A stretch of 51,946 bases of DNA from Pseudogracilibacillus auburnensis (GTDB lineage Bacteria; Bacillota; Bacilli; Bacillales; Amphibacillaceae), in NCBI RefSeq assembly GCF_003201975.1, contig NZ_QJJQ01000004.1, positions 264,684 through 316,629 of the forward strand, read 5' to 3'. Both the position numbers and the translations under genes were made by a program. The notes beneath the pieces are model-generated. The model made no database searches. It was given only the letters and a program-made list of their open reading frames with translations, and was not told the DNA's origin. Shown one piece after another: positions 44,899 to 51,946 of this stretch (within the stretch, counting starts at the first letter, position 1; each line of letters starts with the position of its first letter).

Positions 44899-44927
44899 AG
44901 TCGCTGACAAAAACTTTGTCAGCGACT
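44899..44927. terminator. Bidirectional terminator
   Basis: AGTCGCTGACAAA pairs perfectly with TTTGTCAGCGACT between two converging genes. The A tract on the left serves the minus-strand gene. Confidence 0.88.
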
Positions 44928-44970
44928 GCATTACGATTCAAGTTATACTAACTTTAGTAAAAGAAAGCAA

Positions 44971-46350
44971 TTATTTTCCTTTCCCGATATCTTTCAAATA
45001 AAATTCAGGTGAAGAGAAGTATTCGTTCTTCAACCGGACCACTTCTTTACTTAATAATAGTAATGCAATAATATTTGGAATTGCCATTGCTGCTAAACTA
45101 ATATCTAGTAAACTCCACATGACTCTTGCTCCACCAATTGCACCAACAAAGATGGAAAGAACGTAGATGACCTTGACAACCCAAACTGCTTTGTGACCAA
45201 AGAGAAATTCTGCTTGTTTTTCTCCGTAAAAAGATAATACGATAACAGTCGAAACGACAAAAAACAAAAGAGAAACGGTTACAATATAGCCGCCAACAGT
45301 ACCTAAGCCCTCAGCAAAAGCAACGGAAGTAAGTGCTGACGGATCATTACCCGCACCTTCTGCTTTCCATACTCCAGTAGATAAAATAACAAATGCCGTT
45401 GCAGTACAAACTACTAATGTATCAATCACTACCTCTGCAAGTCCCCATAAACCCTGACGAACTGGGTGATCTGTTGTTGCTGTTGCATGAGCGATTGGTG
45501 CGGTACCAACCCCTGCTTCGTTCGAATAGACTCCACGAGCAAATCCGTGTCTAATCGCCTGAGCAATGACTGCACCTCCAAATCCACCAACTGCCGCCAT
45601 TGGTTTAAATGCGTACGTGAAAATTAATCCAAAGACTTCTCCAATCATATTAATATTCGAAATAACAATAATGAATGCACCAGCTAAATAGATAAACACC
45701 ATAATAGGAACAAACTTTTCTGTGAAACTACCAATCCGCTTAATTCCACCAATAATTACCGCTCCGACTAAAATCATTGCAATAATTCCAGTAATAGCAG
45801 GATTTATATTAAACGTTTCTTTAACCGATAATGCAAGCGAGTTAGCTTGTACCATATTACTGGCAGCAACTTCAAACATAAGAGCAGCTGCAAACCAAAC
45901 ACCGAGCCATTTCATGTTCAGGCCTTTTGTTATGTAATACATTGGACCACCAACATATTCTCCTTTTGCGTTTTTCTCACGATATTTAACGGCAAGAACA
46001 ACTTCTGAAAACTTAATACAGCCAGCGAGTAAAGCAATTACCCACATCCAAAAAATTGCACCAGGACCACCGAGCATAATGGCAACAGGCACCCCAACGA
46101 TATTACCAGCACCTATCGTACAAGCTAGTGCCGAAGTTAAAGCCTGGAATGGGGAGATTGTACCCTCTGCTTTCGCTAGTGGATCTTGTTTTTTGAAAAT
46201 ACCACCAACAGTCTGTTTAAAAATATATCCTGCATGTTTTATATGAAAAAATCCTAAGCGAAAGGTTAAAAAGATCCCACTTAAAAATAATAAAATAATC
46301 ATTGGTGGGCCCCAAATCCAATCTGAAATTTTCACAATCGTTTCTAACAT
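44971..46350 (-). CDS. Alanine/glycine:cation symporter (AGCS family)
   Basis: 459 residues, about 11 membrane helices. Family signatures: FQALTSALACTIGAGNIVGV, PGAIFWMWVIALLAG, GGPMYYITKGL, the SNEAGVGTAPIAHA loop, and FYGEKQAEFLFG. The family imports Ala or Gly with Na+ or H+ at the cytoplasmic membrane. CGGAGG lies just before the ATG. A cre-like box lies 33 bp upstream, suggesting carbon catabolite control. Monocistronic. Confidence 0.95.
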   Translation of the reverse strand: MLETIVKISDWIWGPPMIILLFLSGIFLTFRLGFFHIKHAGYIFKQTVGGIFKKQDPLAKAEGTISPFQALTSALACTIGAGNIVGVPVAIMLGGPGAIFWMWVIALLAGCIKFSEVVLAVKYREKNAKGEYVGGPMYYITKGLNMKWLGVWFAAALMFEVAASNMVQANSLALSVKETFNINPAITGIIAMILVGAVIIGGIKRIGSFTEKFVPIMVFIYLAGAFIIVISNINMIGEVFGLIFTYAFKPMAAVGGFGGAVIAQAIRHGFARGVYSNEAGVGTAPIAHATATTDHPVRQGLWGLAEVVIDTLVVCTATAFVILSTGVWKAEGAGNDPSALTSVAFAEGLGTVGGYIVTVSLLFFVVSTVIVLSFYGEKQAEFLFGHKAVWVVKVIYVLSIFVGAIGGARVMWSLLDISLAAMAIPNIIALLLLSKEVVRLKNEYFSSPEFYLKDIGKGK

Positions 46351-46382
46351 TCAATTTCCTCCGTTTCATAAAATGACAAATT

Positions 46383-46396
46383 TGTAAGCGTTTGCG
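46383..46396. promoter_or_regulatory. cre-like site upstream of the AGCS symporter
   Basis: TGTAAGCGTTTGCG agrees closely with the CcpA consensus TGWAANCGNTNWCA. It lies 33-46 bp upstream of the symporter ATG on the minus strand. Confidence 0.55.
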
Positions 46397-46659
46397 ATTG
46401 TAGACAATTAAAAAAGGCCATAATTTCAGCCGTTTACATTATTTTTATAAAAATATGAATGCGAGTAAATAAAAAAATTCTTATATAATCCCTTCCTTAT
46501 TTTGGTATACATTCGGATGTCGACAATCCACAAGACGTATTAGAGACAGTATAATTCACCTTCATCTAGAAGTCAAGAAGCTTTAAAACGAAGGATCGTT
46601 ATTGAACGATCTATTAATATTTGAATAACTCTTTTCCTTTTTTATAAAAATAGTCTGGA

Positions 46660-47255
46660 ACACTCGCGATTTCAATCGTGGGATGAATCGACGTCTGTAG
46701 CTGTAATCTAATCATAAATCCACTTACAAACACTGTAGTATATAATAAGAAATAAAAACGAGGTCGATCATTAATGCAACACAAGGCCTATAAATTTCGG
46801 TCTATCCCACTAAAAGCAAATGACTACACAATGGGTTGTGCAAGATTTGTGTATCATCATCTCCTTTGTCTATGGCATATGGCATACTCTGAGATTGGAA
46901 AGGGATTATCGTACAATCAATGTTTGGCCATGGTTCCTAAAATGAAAAGGGTAGAAGAAATGGAGTGGTTAAAAGAAGTTGATGGCATTGCCCTTCAGTC
47001 CTACACAACAAAATACGTTAATCAAAATATCTCTATTGATGGTAACCTCCTGAAATTTTCTAAAATTGGGCATGTAACATTCGCCAAAAGCAGGAAACCC
47101 ATCCCTAACGTAAAAAGAAAAATAATCAAGAACCGTAGGAACTACGGAGATAGCTTGGGGTAAAAGAGAAACCACTGTGGGTAGTGTATACCGCCTCCCT
47201 CAAGTATGCTCTGTTCCCAAGATTCTCATGACTTTAGTCATGAGAGGTTCAAGCT
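46660..47255 (+). mobile_element. Decayed IS200/IS605-type element with TnpB relic and intact right end
   Basis: The left part (46660-46773) carries ACTCGCGATTTCAATCGTGG and ATGAATCG, a sequence style found in IS605-group ends. The body is a shrunken tnpB (46774-47163). The right part (47155-47255) runs from AGCTTGGGG and GAGAAACCACTGTGG to the terminal hairpin CTCATGACT/AGTCATGAG (47225-47244) and GGTTCAAG. This corresponds to the guide-RNA (omega RNA) 3' region and right end in active relatives. No tnpA is present. Element limits are approximate. Confidence 0.7.
46774..47163 (+). pseudogene. tnpB: Internally deleted tnpB
   Basis: 129 codons of a gene usually 370-400 long. The start HKAYKFRSIPLKANDYTMGC and RFVYHHLLCLW matches the TnpB N-terminus, with GLSYNQCLAMVPKMKR and WLKEVDGIALQS next. 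It then jumps to SYTTKYVNQNISIDGNLLKF and IGHVTFAKSRKPI, so the piece between is lost. The whole RuvC-like nuclease domain and zinc finger are missing except for a few terminal residues. It cannot encode an active RNA-guided nuclease. Confidence 0.8.
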
Positions 47256-47330
47256 ATTATACTTTTCATTTACTGTAAAATTTATTATTCTTGTAATGTG
47301 AACAAATACGACAAAGAAGGTTGGGTAATA

Positions 47331-48128
47331 ATGAAAAAAGCATTAACACTTGCTGGCTCTGATTCAAGTGGAGGAGCTGGAATTCAGGCAGATTTAAAAA
47401 CTTTTCAGGAACATGATGTTTATGGAATGACATCATTAACATCGATCGTTACAATGGATCCAAATAATCAGTGGAGCCATGGCGTATTTCCTATAGATGT
47501 AGATATCGTGGAAAAGCAGTTAGATACTATTTTATCTGTTGGTATTGATGGGATGAAAACAGGCATGCTCGGTTCCGTAGATATCATTGAACTTGGGGCT
47601 AAAAAGATCGATGAATTTAATCTAAAAACAGTGGTGATTGATCCTGTGATGGTATGTAAAGGGGAAGATGAAGTATTACAACCTGAAAATACAGATGCCT
47701 TACGTGATTTACTGATCCCACGGGCTACAATTACCACACCGAACTTATTTGAAGCGGGACAACTAGCAAAAATGGGATCTCTTAAAACAATTGATGATAT
47801 GAAGGAAGCGGCAGTCAAAATTAATGAGCTAGGTGCTAAAAACATCGTTATTAAAGGTGGAAAAGCGCTGGAACATGAAAAAGCAGTTGATCTTTTTTAT
47901 GATGGCGAAAACTTTACCTTGCTAGAAGCAAATAAAATTTCAACCACATATAATCATGGTGCCGGTTGTACTTTTGCGGCAGCAATAACGGCAAATATTG
48001 TTTTAGGAAAAACAGTGGAACAAGCTGTTACTGCGGCTAAAGACTTTGTTACTGCAGCTATTCAATATGGATGGAAATTAAATGAATACGTCGGTCCAGT
48101 AATGCATGGGGCGTATAATCAAAAATAA
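47331..48128 (+). CDS. pdxK: Pyridoxine/pyridoxal/HMP kinase
   Basis: 265 residues, very like B. subtilis PdxK (formerly ThiD). The ribokinase-fold N-terminus is LTLAGSDSSGGAGIQADLKT. DPNNQWSHGVFPI, VVIDPVMVCKGEDEVLQPEN and NHGAGCTFAAAITAN (anion hole and catalytic base region) follow. It phosphorylates pyridoxal/pyridoxine, and possibly hydroxymethylpyrimidine, in the cytoplasm for vitamin B6 salvage. The ATG at 47331 is preferred over a GTG at 47298 because the conserved protein starts there. Single gene with a strong terminator; no riboswitch is visible upstream. Confidence 0.93.
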   Translation: MKKALTLAGSDSSGGAGIQADLKTFQEHDVYGMTSLTSIVTMDPNNQWSHGVFPIDVDIVEKQLDTILSVGIDGMKTGMLGSVDIIELGAKKIDEFNLKTVVIDPVMVCKGEDEVLQPENTDALRDLLIPRATITTPNLFEAGQLAKMGSLKTIDDMKEAAVKINELGAKNIVIKGGKALEHEKAVDLFYDGENFTLLEANKISTTYNHGAGCTFAAAITANIVLGKTVEQAVTAAKDFVTAAIQYGWKLNEYVGPVMHGAYNQK

Positions 48129-48134
48129 TATTGG

Positions 48135-48172
48135 AAGGCTTTGCATGAAATAATGTAGTGCAAAGCCTTTAA
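48135..48172 (+). terminator. pdxK terminator
   Basis: AAGGCTTTGCA (48135-48145) pairs perfectly with TGCAAAGCCTT (48159-48169), followed by T-rich sequence. Confidence 0.9.
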
Positions 48173-48372
48173 TTTGGTAAGATGTTCCCAATTCGACCAG
48201 AATATTGATATGTCCACCGAAGAAATGGGACAATTTTATATAAGTATCCTAAAACTAATATAAAGGAAGATGAGCCAACTCCAAAACATGGATCATCTAA
48301 TCCGATTATATGAACGAAAAGTACAACCAAGTGACTTTTAATGTTCGCATCATTGGTGATTCTGATTCTCAA
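48169..48372 (-). pseudogene. Relic of a polytopic membrane protein (heme-copper oxidase/NnrS-like)
   Basis: The frame gives LVVLFVHIIGLDDPCFGVGS, then ILVLGYLYKIVPFLRWTYQY and SGRIGNILPN. The GYLYKIVPFLRW helix is typical of large membrane proteins found beside DUF2249 genes in nitric-oxide or oxygen-limited operons. Only about 60 residues remain, without a ribosome site. The family call is tentative. Confidence 0.4.
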
Positions 48373-48387
48373 ATTCTAACACTTTCA

Positions 48388-48648
48388 TTATTCATCCCCC
48401 TTTTCGTAAATGACTTTCCAATGTCTTCGTTTCAATTTTACCGCTTCATATGTGAAACCTTTTCTTTTCATTACTTTATGAAGGGGGATGGGATTAAAAG
48501 GAGCATGTAAAATTAATGCCTGTCCTTTTTTTAACTGTTTAACAGTGCTCATAATTTAATCAAAAGGTTCCTTTTTAAGTCGCAAATCGTCCCGAACATC
48601 CAGTTCAATAAATAAGTTTTTGTTCAATCGGCTCACTTCATTCTTCAT
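48388..48648 (-). pseudogene. DUF2249 gene with internal stop
   Basis: Reading leftward from ATG at 48648: FIELDVRDDLRLKKEPFD, a TAA at 48558-48556, then IMSTVKQLKKGQALILHAPF and HKVMKRKGFTYEAVKLKRRH-W, ending VIYEKGDE at 48388. This is a complete DUF2249 domain (LDVR start, HxP turn, W-x-V end) interrupted by one nonsense codon. DUF2249 proteins are small SirA-like proteins linked to nitrogen-oxide or anaerobic metabolism. The stop and the decayed neighbour indicate a dead locus. Confidence 0.75.
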
Positions 48649-48682
48649 TATCTTTAATGTAATTATCTTTAATTAGAAAATC

Positions 48683-48698
48683 AGTGATGTAAATCACA
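48683..48698. promoter_or_regulatory. Fnr/CRP-type box
   Basis: AGTGA-TGTAAA-TCACA is one base from the symmetrical TGTGA-N6-TCACA used by B. subtilis Fnr. It lies 35 bp upstream of the DUF2249 relic. It is likely the leftover oxygen-responsive promoter of that locus. Confidence 0.6.
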
Positions 48699-49228
48699 CT
48701 TATACGATGATTTCCAAGTTCAAAGAGACTGTTTCATAAGGTCTTTAGTCATCGTAAAAATAACTTATAAATAATGATTTATTCAATAAAATATTCAGGT
48801 ATAAAGGTTGGTGAGGCAATCTGAAGATGGGTAATTATAATCATTTATAAAAAATAGTATTAAAATGACTTTACAATTTAAAAAAGTTTGATTAAAGTAG
48901 CGTTACATTAGTGTGACTACCAATAACTTCAATAGGGCTAAGGAAATGGATAAAAAGTAATCACAAATTTTTAGCAGAGAAGAAAATATTAATCCATATT
49001 TTCTGCTAAGCGCGACATCCTGGGATTGTGTCTTCGCTCGTTTTATTGAGAAGCTTTTGCGAATGCGATTACTTGTCGGCATAATCATTGTGCGTCGTAA
49101 GCGTCTACTAAGGCATTCGAGTAAAGAACTAGTGAATGCCAAGTTTTCTAATGGAATCGAATAAAGTTATACAATACAAGCTTAGACATATTTATAAATA
49201 GAGAGAAGAAAATATGAGGTGAGTTTTT
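48699..49228. other. Gene-less stretch
   Basis: AT-rich with one clear hairpin, AGAAAATAT (48981-48989) against ATATTTTCT (48996-49004). A 79-codon minus frame (49142-48903) has a skewed composition (many Ser, Arg, Leu), no good start, and is not believed. The promoter of the next cluster is expected near 49150-49215, but no strong -35/-10 pair stands out. Confidence 0.4.
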
Positions 49229-49528
49229 GTGTTACCAATTGGAAGTGTTGTTTTGTTAAAAGATGGGGACGAGAAATTAATGATAACAGGGAGGAAACCG
49301 ATCGTAAAAAATCATCAGAATGAAAATGTTTATATGGATTATATGGCTTGTTTATATCCGGTAGGCATGGTAAATGAGGAAATGTTTTTCTTTAATGAGG
49401 AAGATATTGAGACGATCTGTTTCAAAGGGTATAAAGAAGATGCCGAACTACTTAGTTTCATTACAGAATGGGAGAAACGAACCCCGATTCCAAAAGGACA
49501 AATTAATCAAAAGTTTTTGATTGAATAA
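49229..49528 (+). CDS. DUF4176 family protein
   Basis: 99 residues from GTG at 49229 after ATGAGGTGAG. LPIGSVVLLKDGDEKLMITG, then YMDYMACLYPVGMVNEEMFF and FFNEEDIETICFKGYKEDAE match DUF4176. These small beta-rich proteins are encoded beside type VII secretion (ESX/Yuk) substrates in Bacillota and are thought to assist export or assembly. First gene of a five-gene run in one direction with short gaps. Confidence 0.85.
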   Translation: MLPIGSVVLLKDGDEKLMITGRKPIVKNHQNENVYMDYMACLYPVGMVNEEMFFFNEEDIETICFKGYKEDAELLSFITEWEKRTPIPKGQINQKFLIE

Positions 49529-49555
49529 TTGTTAAGAGGGAAAAGAGGGATATAT

Positions 49556-49912
49556 ATGGATTATGATGCACGCATTAGTCGTTTAGAAACAGCCATTCAA
49601 TGGATGACTAATGCTAGTTCTATTGCTAAAAATTCTCCGCAATCATTGGAAAATGTATTTTGGGAAAATAGTAAGGCGAAAGTTGCGTCTGAAGCATTTT
49701 TTGCTGAAATGGATCAATTATTAGTAAGATATCAATCGGCATATGATGAACTTTTACACACATTACAACAGCGTAAACAACAATTAGAAAAGTTGAAAAT
49801 GGAGTTGTATCATTACTACAGTAGAGAGTTATTTGGTTTATCAGAAGAGGAACGACTGAATTATTTAAAGGATGCAAATATTGACCCAAGTGTTAGAAAG
49901 ATGTTAACGTGA
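49556..49912 (+). CDS. YwqH-like small helical protein
   Basis: 118 residues, helical: ISRLETAIQWMTNASSIAKN, then a coiled coil in LLHTLQQRKQQLEKLKMELY. The position and helical hairpin shape recall YwqH (DUF5082) proteins that precede YwqI and LXG toxins. AGAGGGATATAT precedes the ATG. Function inferred from the neighbourhood: targeting factor or co-secreted partner of a type VII substrate. Confidence 0.65.
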   Translation: MDYDARISRLETAIQWMTNASSIAKNSPQSLENVFWENSKAKVASEAFFAEMDQLLVRYQSAYDELLHTLQQRKQQLEKLKMELYHYYSRELFGLSEEERLNYLKDANIDPSVRKMLT

Positions 49913-49924
49913 GGTGAATAGTAT

Positions 49925-50242
49925 ATGAATGATAGCAGAGTGGGTACTGGAATAATGATTAAGTATGATTCACAAAGAACGCTAGAAGGTATCGCCCAAG
50001 TAGAGAAACAACTCCAAGATTTTATCTATTCAACGGAACATTTAACTTCCCAGTTTCAACATGTATTTAGTGAATTATCTGGTGAAACGATCCAACAGTA
50101 TGAAAAAGTAGTACGTGACTATTTCCAAAGTGCCAAATTAGCTGAAACATCTATAAAAACATTTATTCAATTGATCCACCTTGTCGATACAGAAATTATT
50201 GAAGCGGATAGAAAGAGTGAAAAGATGTTTACGAATAATTAG
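49925..50242 (+). CDS. WXG100/YwqI-like protein 1
   Basis: 105 residues, two helices: MIKYDSQRTLEGIAQVEKQL and HVFSELSGETIQQYEKVVRD, then SAKLAETSIKTFIQLIHLVD. The length and helical hairpin fit WXG100-like partners, but no Trp-x-Gly is present at the turn (Leu-Ser-Gly instead). GTGAGGTGA ribosome site; 12 nt after the previous stop. Confidence 0.6.
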   Translation: MNDSRVGTGIMIKYDSQRTLEGIAQVEKQLQDFIYSTEHLTSQFQHVFSELSGETIQQYEKVVRDYFQSAKLAETSIKTFIQLIHLVDTEIIEADRKSEKMFTNN

Positions 50243-50275
50243 TGACAGAAGGTCCTGCTGTTAGGAGTGATCGTA

Positions 50276-50575
50276 GTGAGTGATATAAAAATCGACTTTA
50301 ATACAATAGAAGAGTTATATAAGGTTATGTCAAAAGAGCAAAATAGTGTCGAAGAAATGATGAATGTGCTTACCCAGTTTAAAGAAACAATCAGGGAGCA
50401 ACAATTTGAATCTAGCAGTTTGGAACAAGTATATCTTTTTTTAGATTCTTTAATAAGTGTAATGGAAATACTATCTAGTAATATGGTTACACTGCAAGAA
50501 AATGCAATGAAAATTGCACAAGAATTTTCTACGACTGATCAATCACTGGCATCAATGTACGGAATTAACAAGTGA
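50276..50575 (+). CDS. WXG100/YwqI-like protein 2
   Basis: 99 residues from GTG at 50276, 8 nt after TTAGGAG; a GTG at 50267 overlaps that site. Helical: IEELYKVMSKEQNSVEEMMN, then LEQVYLFLDSLISVMEILSS and NAMKIAQEFSTTDQSLASMY. The late ...QEFSTTDQ... pattern is common in WXG100-like/YwqI proteins (helix 2 ending in D-x). No WxG. Probably pairs with protein 1 or with the following gene's N-terminus. Confidence 0.6.
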   Translation: MSDIKIDFNTIEELYKVMSKEQNSVEEMMNVLTQFKETIREQQFESSSLEQVYLFLDSLISVMEILSSNMVTLQENAMKIAQEFSTTDQSLASMYGINK

Positions 50576-50650
50576 TCATTTTTTAGAAAAGAAGCAAAAA
50601 TAGAAGGAATATGGGATGTAATTTACAAGTCTGGAAAGGGTGGCAAGTTT

Positions 50651-51454
50651 TTGAAAATTACAGTTCATACGGATGAGGTTGAAAGTTATTTAAAAAAAGT
50701 ATATAAACATTATGAAAATCAAGAGGAAACGATTACGGAACATTTATCCTTCATTGATGACATCCATGACCTTCTTGCTTTAGAAGACCTTACCGCATTA
50801 CAGTTTGAGCTTAAAGAAGTAGAAGTAAAGGGAAATGAATTTCTTCATAAAAAAATGCCACATGTACATGATGTTTTGTTACGAACAAAACCAGTTCATC
50901 CTTATGAAGAAGCGATTTTTAATATTCAACAGTTTATACGTGAACAAAATATTCCTGAACGTAATCGGGCTATTCGGGAGATTCAACCTTTTAATCGTAC
51001 AACAAAAGTAAAAAAAGCAACGATGGACACCACTGCTACAAATGTAAATATAACCGGTTTGAATGAACTCTATCATGCTTGCGGTGGAAAAAATCCTTTC
51101 ACAGGAGAAAAATTACATGTTAATGAATGGCTCGAAACAGTGGGATGGGGTCTATTATCAGTAGTTCCACCTGCTTATTTTGTGAGGAATAATGAAAAGG
51201 TTGGAAAAGCAGCAATTGGTTCATTCACTCTACAACAAAATGATTTTAATGTTAATAAAAAGAGAACAAAATTGAGTGAGTTGGCAACATTATCCACCCA
51301 TCCATTTGAGTTGAAAGAAAACGAACGAGAAGATGTCACTACCGAAAAACGAATGAGATTGATGGAGGAAATAAAAAGTAATTTATTAGCTGATGGCAAG
51401 CCTCCTGTAAAACTTGCCAAGGAACAAATTGATGTCGAGAGCCTAAAAGATTAA
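50651..51454 (+). CDS. Short pretoxin-like type VII substrate
   Basis: 267 residues from TTG at 50651 behind AAAGGGTGG. A helical N-terminal third (ESYLKKVYKHYENQEETITE) is followed by a central segment GLNELYHACGGKNPFTGEKL and WLETVGWGLLSVVPPAYF. That segment resembles the pretoxin region joining LXG-type N-termini to toxin tips (G-x-x-P-x-T-G-x-K-L and a hydrophobic helix). The tail is hydrophilic and has no recognisable toxin domain. No immunity gene follows within the window. It may be a degraded toxin, a scaffold, or a carrier missing its C-terminal cassette. Confidence 0.6.
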   Translation: MKITVHTDEVESYLKKVYKHYENQEETITEHLSFIDDIHDLLALEDLTALQFELKEVEVKGNEFLHKKMPHVHDVLLRTKPVHPYEEAIFNIQQFIREQNIPERNRAIREIQPFNRTTKVKKATMDTTATNVNITGLNELYHACGGKNPFTGEKLHVNEWLETVGWGLLSVVPPAYFVRNNEKVGKAAIGSFTLQQNDFNVNKKRTKLSELATLSTHPFELKENEREDVTTEKRMRLMEEIKSNLLADGKPPVKLAKEQIDVESLKD

Positions 51455-51754
51455 AGGTTTAAAAAGTGACTTCATTTTCTTATTAGAATGAAGTGAGTAT
51501 AGCATCAGTTTTTTAAGTAAATAACTCAATTTTCGGACCAATAAAAGGCGTTCAAACAGTTCGCTTGGTTAAGCTTTAGGATGCTTCGAATGATATCTTG
51601 ACAACCTTGGTAGATAAACAGTTTTCCAAAAGATTGGGACTGCGAATTCTTCTACCAAATAGCATTTATTGTTTTTTACATATAAGATATAGACTGGTCA
51701 ATAAGATTAATAAGAGATTACCTTCTCATTCTTTTTAAATTTAGTACTGAAAAA
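51455..51754. other. Gene-less stretch with possible transposase relic
   Basis: ACTTCATT/AATGAAGT (about 51469-51492) is a weak hairpin after the pretoxin-like gene. On the minus strand around 51625-51525 one frame reads SQSFGKLFIYQGCQDIIRSI, then LKLNQANCLNAFYW and a stop. It resembles the end of an IS4-type transposase, but too little is left to be sure. Confidence 0.3.
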
Positions 51755-51870
51755 TCGCTTCGGTAGAATACTTCGCTTTCCGTGGGCACGGCTTCAGCCT
51801 CCTCGCGGAAGACCACCGCTGTGGGGTCTTCAGACTCGTGCTTTTCCCACTGGAGTTATCATGAACGAAA
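51755..51870 (-). repeat. Dispersed GC-rich repeat element
   Basis: About 115 bp, much richer in GC than its surroundings. Read on the minus strand it runs from CTCCAGTGGGAAAAGCACGA through GACCCCACAGCGG and GAGGAGGCTGAAGCCGTG to GGAAAGCGAAG. I recognise this style of element as a common intergenic repeat of Bacillus-group genomes. It has no coding capacity. A partial copy lies at 40490-40545. Confidence 0.7.
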
Positions 51871-51946
51871 CTAGCCCCATCTTCGTAACAACGTAGATTA
51901 ATTTGGTAATAATATTAAAAAATCAAACTACCAAAACAGAGCTACA

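Noticed and set aside
48903-49142. 79-codon minus-strand frame
   Set aside because: Skewed composition, no ribosome site, overlaps the hairpin at 48981-49004.

Overview
The window reads as chromosomal DNA of a low-GC, endospore-former-type Bacillota, most likely Bacillaceae. The reasons are strong AGGAGG-type ribosome sites, frequent TTG/GTG starts, SigA-, SigD- and sigma-54-type promoters, cre boxes, CheV, Hag-type flagellin, a PdxK of the B. subtilis type, and a tRNA array in the order of B. subtilis trnD. Species cannot be fixed from the sequence alone.

Layout. 1-760: tandem array of a 52-bp repeat. 783-2661: NERD-domain protein (minus) and YbaK-type deacylase. 2820-3401: relics of a Wadjet JetD-like gene and an MFS transporter. 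3604-14398: a sigma-54 regulon, made of an enhancer-binding activator (minus) and a divergent seven-gene operon behind a -24/-12 promoter. The operon encodes amidohydrolase, GS-like ligase, class I GATase, APC permease, M20 hydrolase, second GS-like ligase and class III aminotransferase. It looks like a gamma-glutamylation route for an unknown amine or amide, and the aminotransferase carries a frameshift. 14848-24455: flagellin and a flagellin-modification island with SigD-like promoters: an AlkP-superfamily protein, a methyltransferase, a Maf glycosyltransferase with a small partner, and a three-part aldolase / middle domain / KdsB-like cytidylyltransferase fusion. A group II intron relic follows the flagellin terminator.

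24559-34782: mixed housekeeping and accessory genes (APH-like kinase, TIGR00266 protein, cPGS-like GTPase, YciI, coiled-coil protein, GH31 alpha-glucosidase, CheV) with several relics. 34835-36867: a 14-tRNA operon without rRNA genes, with two 5'-truncated tRNA copies, each part of a local duplication. 37065-40363: MFS transporter, a long gene-poor stretch, and an orphan DegU-like regulator. 41210-44927: an LPXTG-type surface protein with a pure 70-fold Asp-Ala stalk, and a protein of unknown function. 44971-48172: alanine/sodium symporter, a decayed TnpB element with its right end preserved, and PdxK.

48169-48698: relics of an Fnr-controlled locus (membrane protein, DUF2249). 49229-51454: five small genes resembling a type VII secretion (YwqHI-like) substrate and partner cluster, ending in a short pretoxin-like protein. 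The last 200 bases hold a dispersed GC-rich repeat that has a partial second copy near 40.5 kb.

The most promising leads are the sigma-54 split-FluG operon, the flagellin-modification island with its aldolase-cytidylyltransferase fusion, and the tRNA array with repeated truncation/regeneration events and a recurrent small RNA-like motif.
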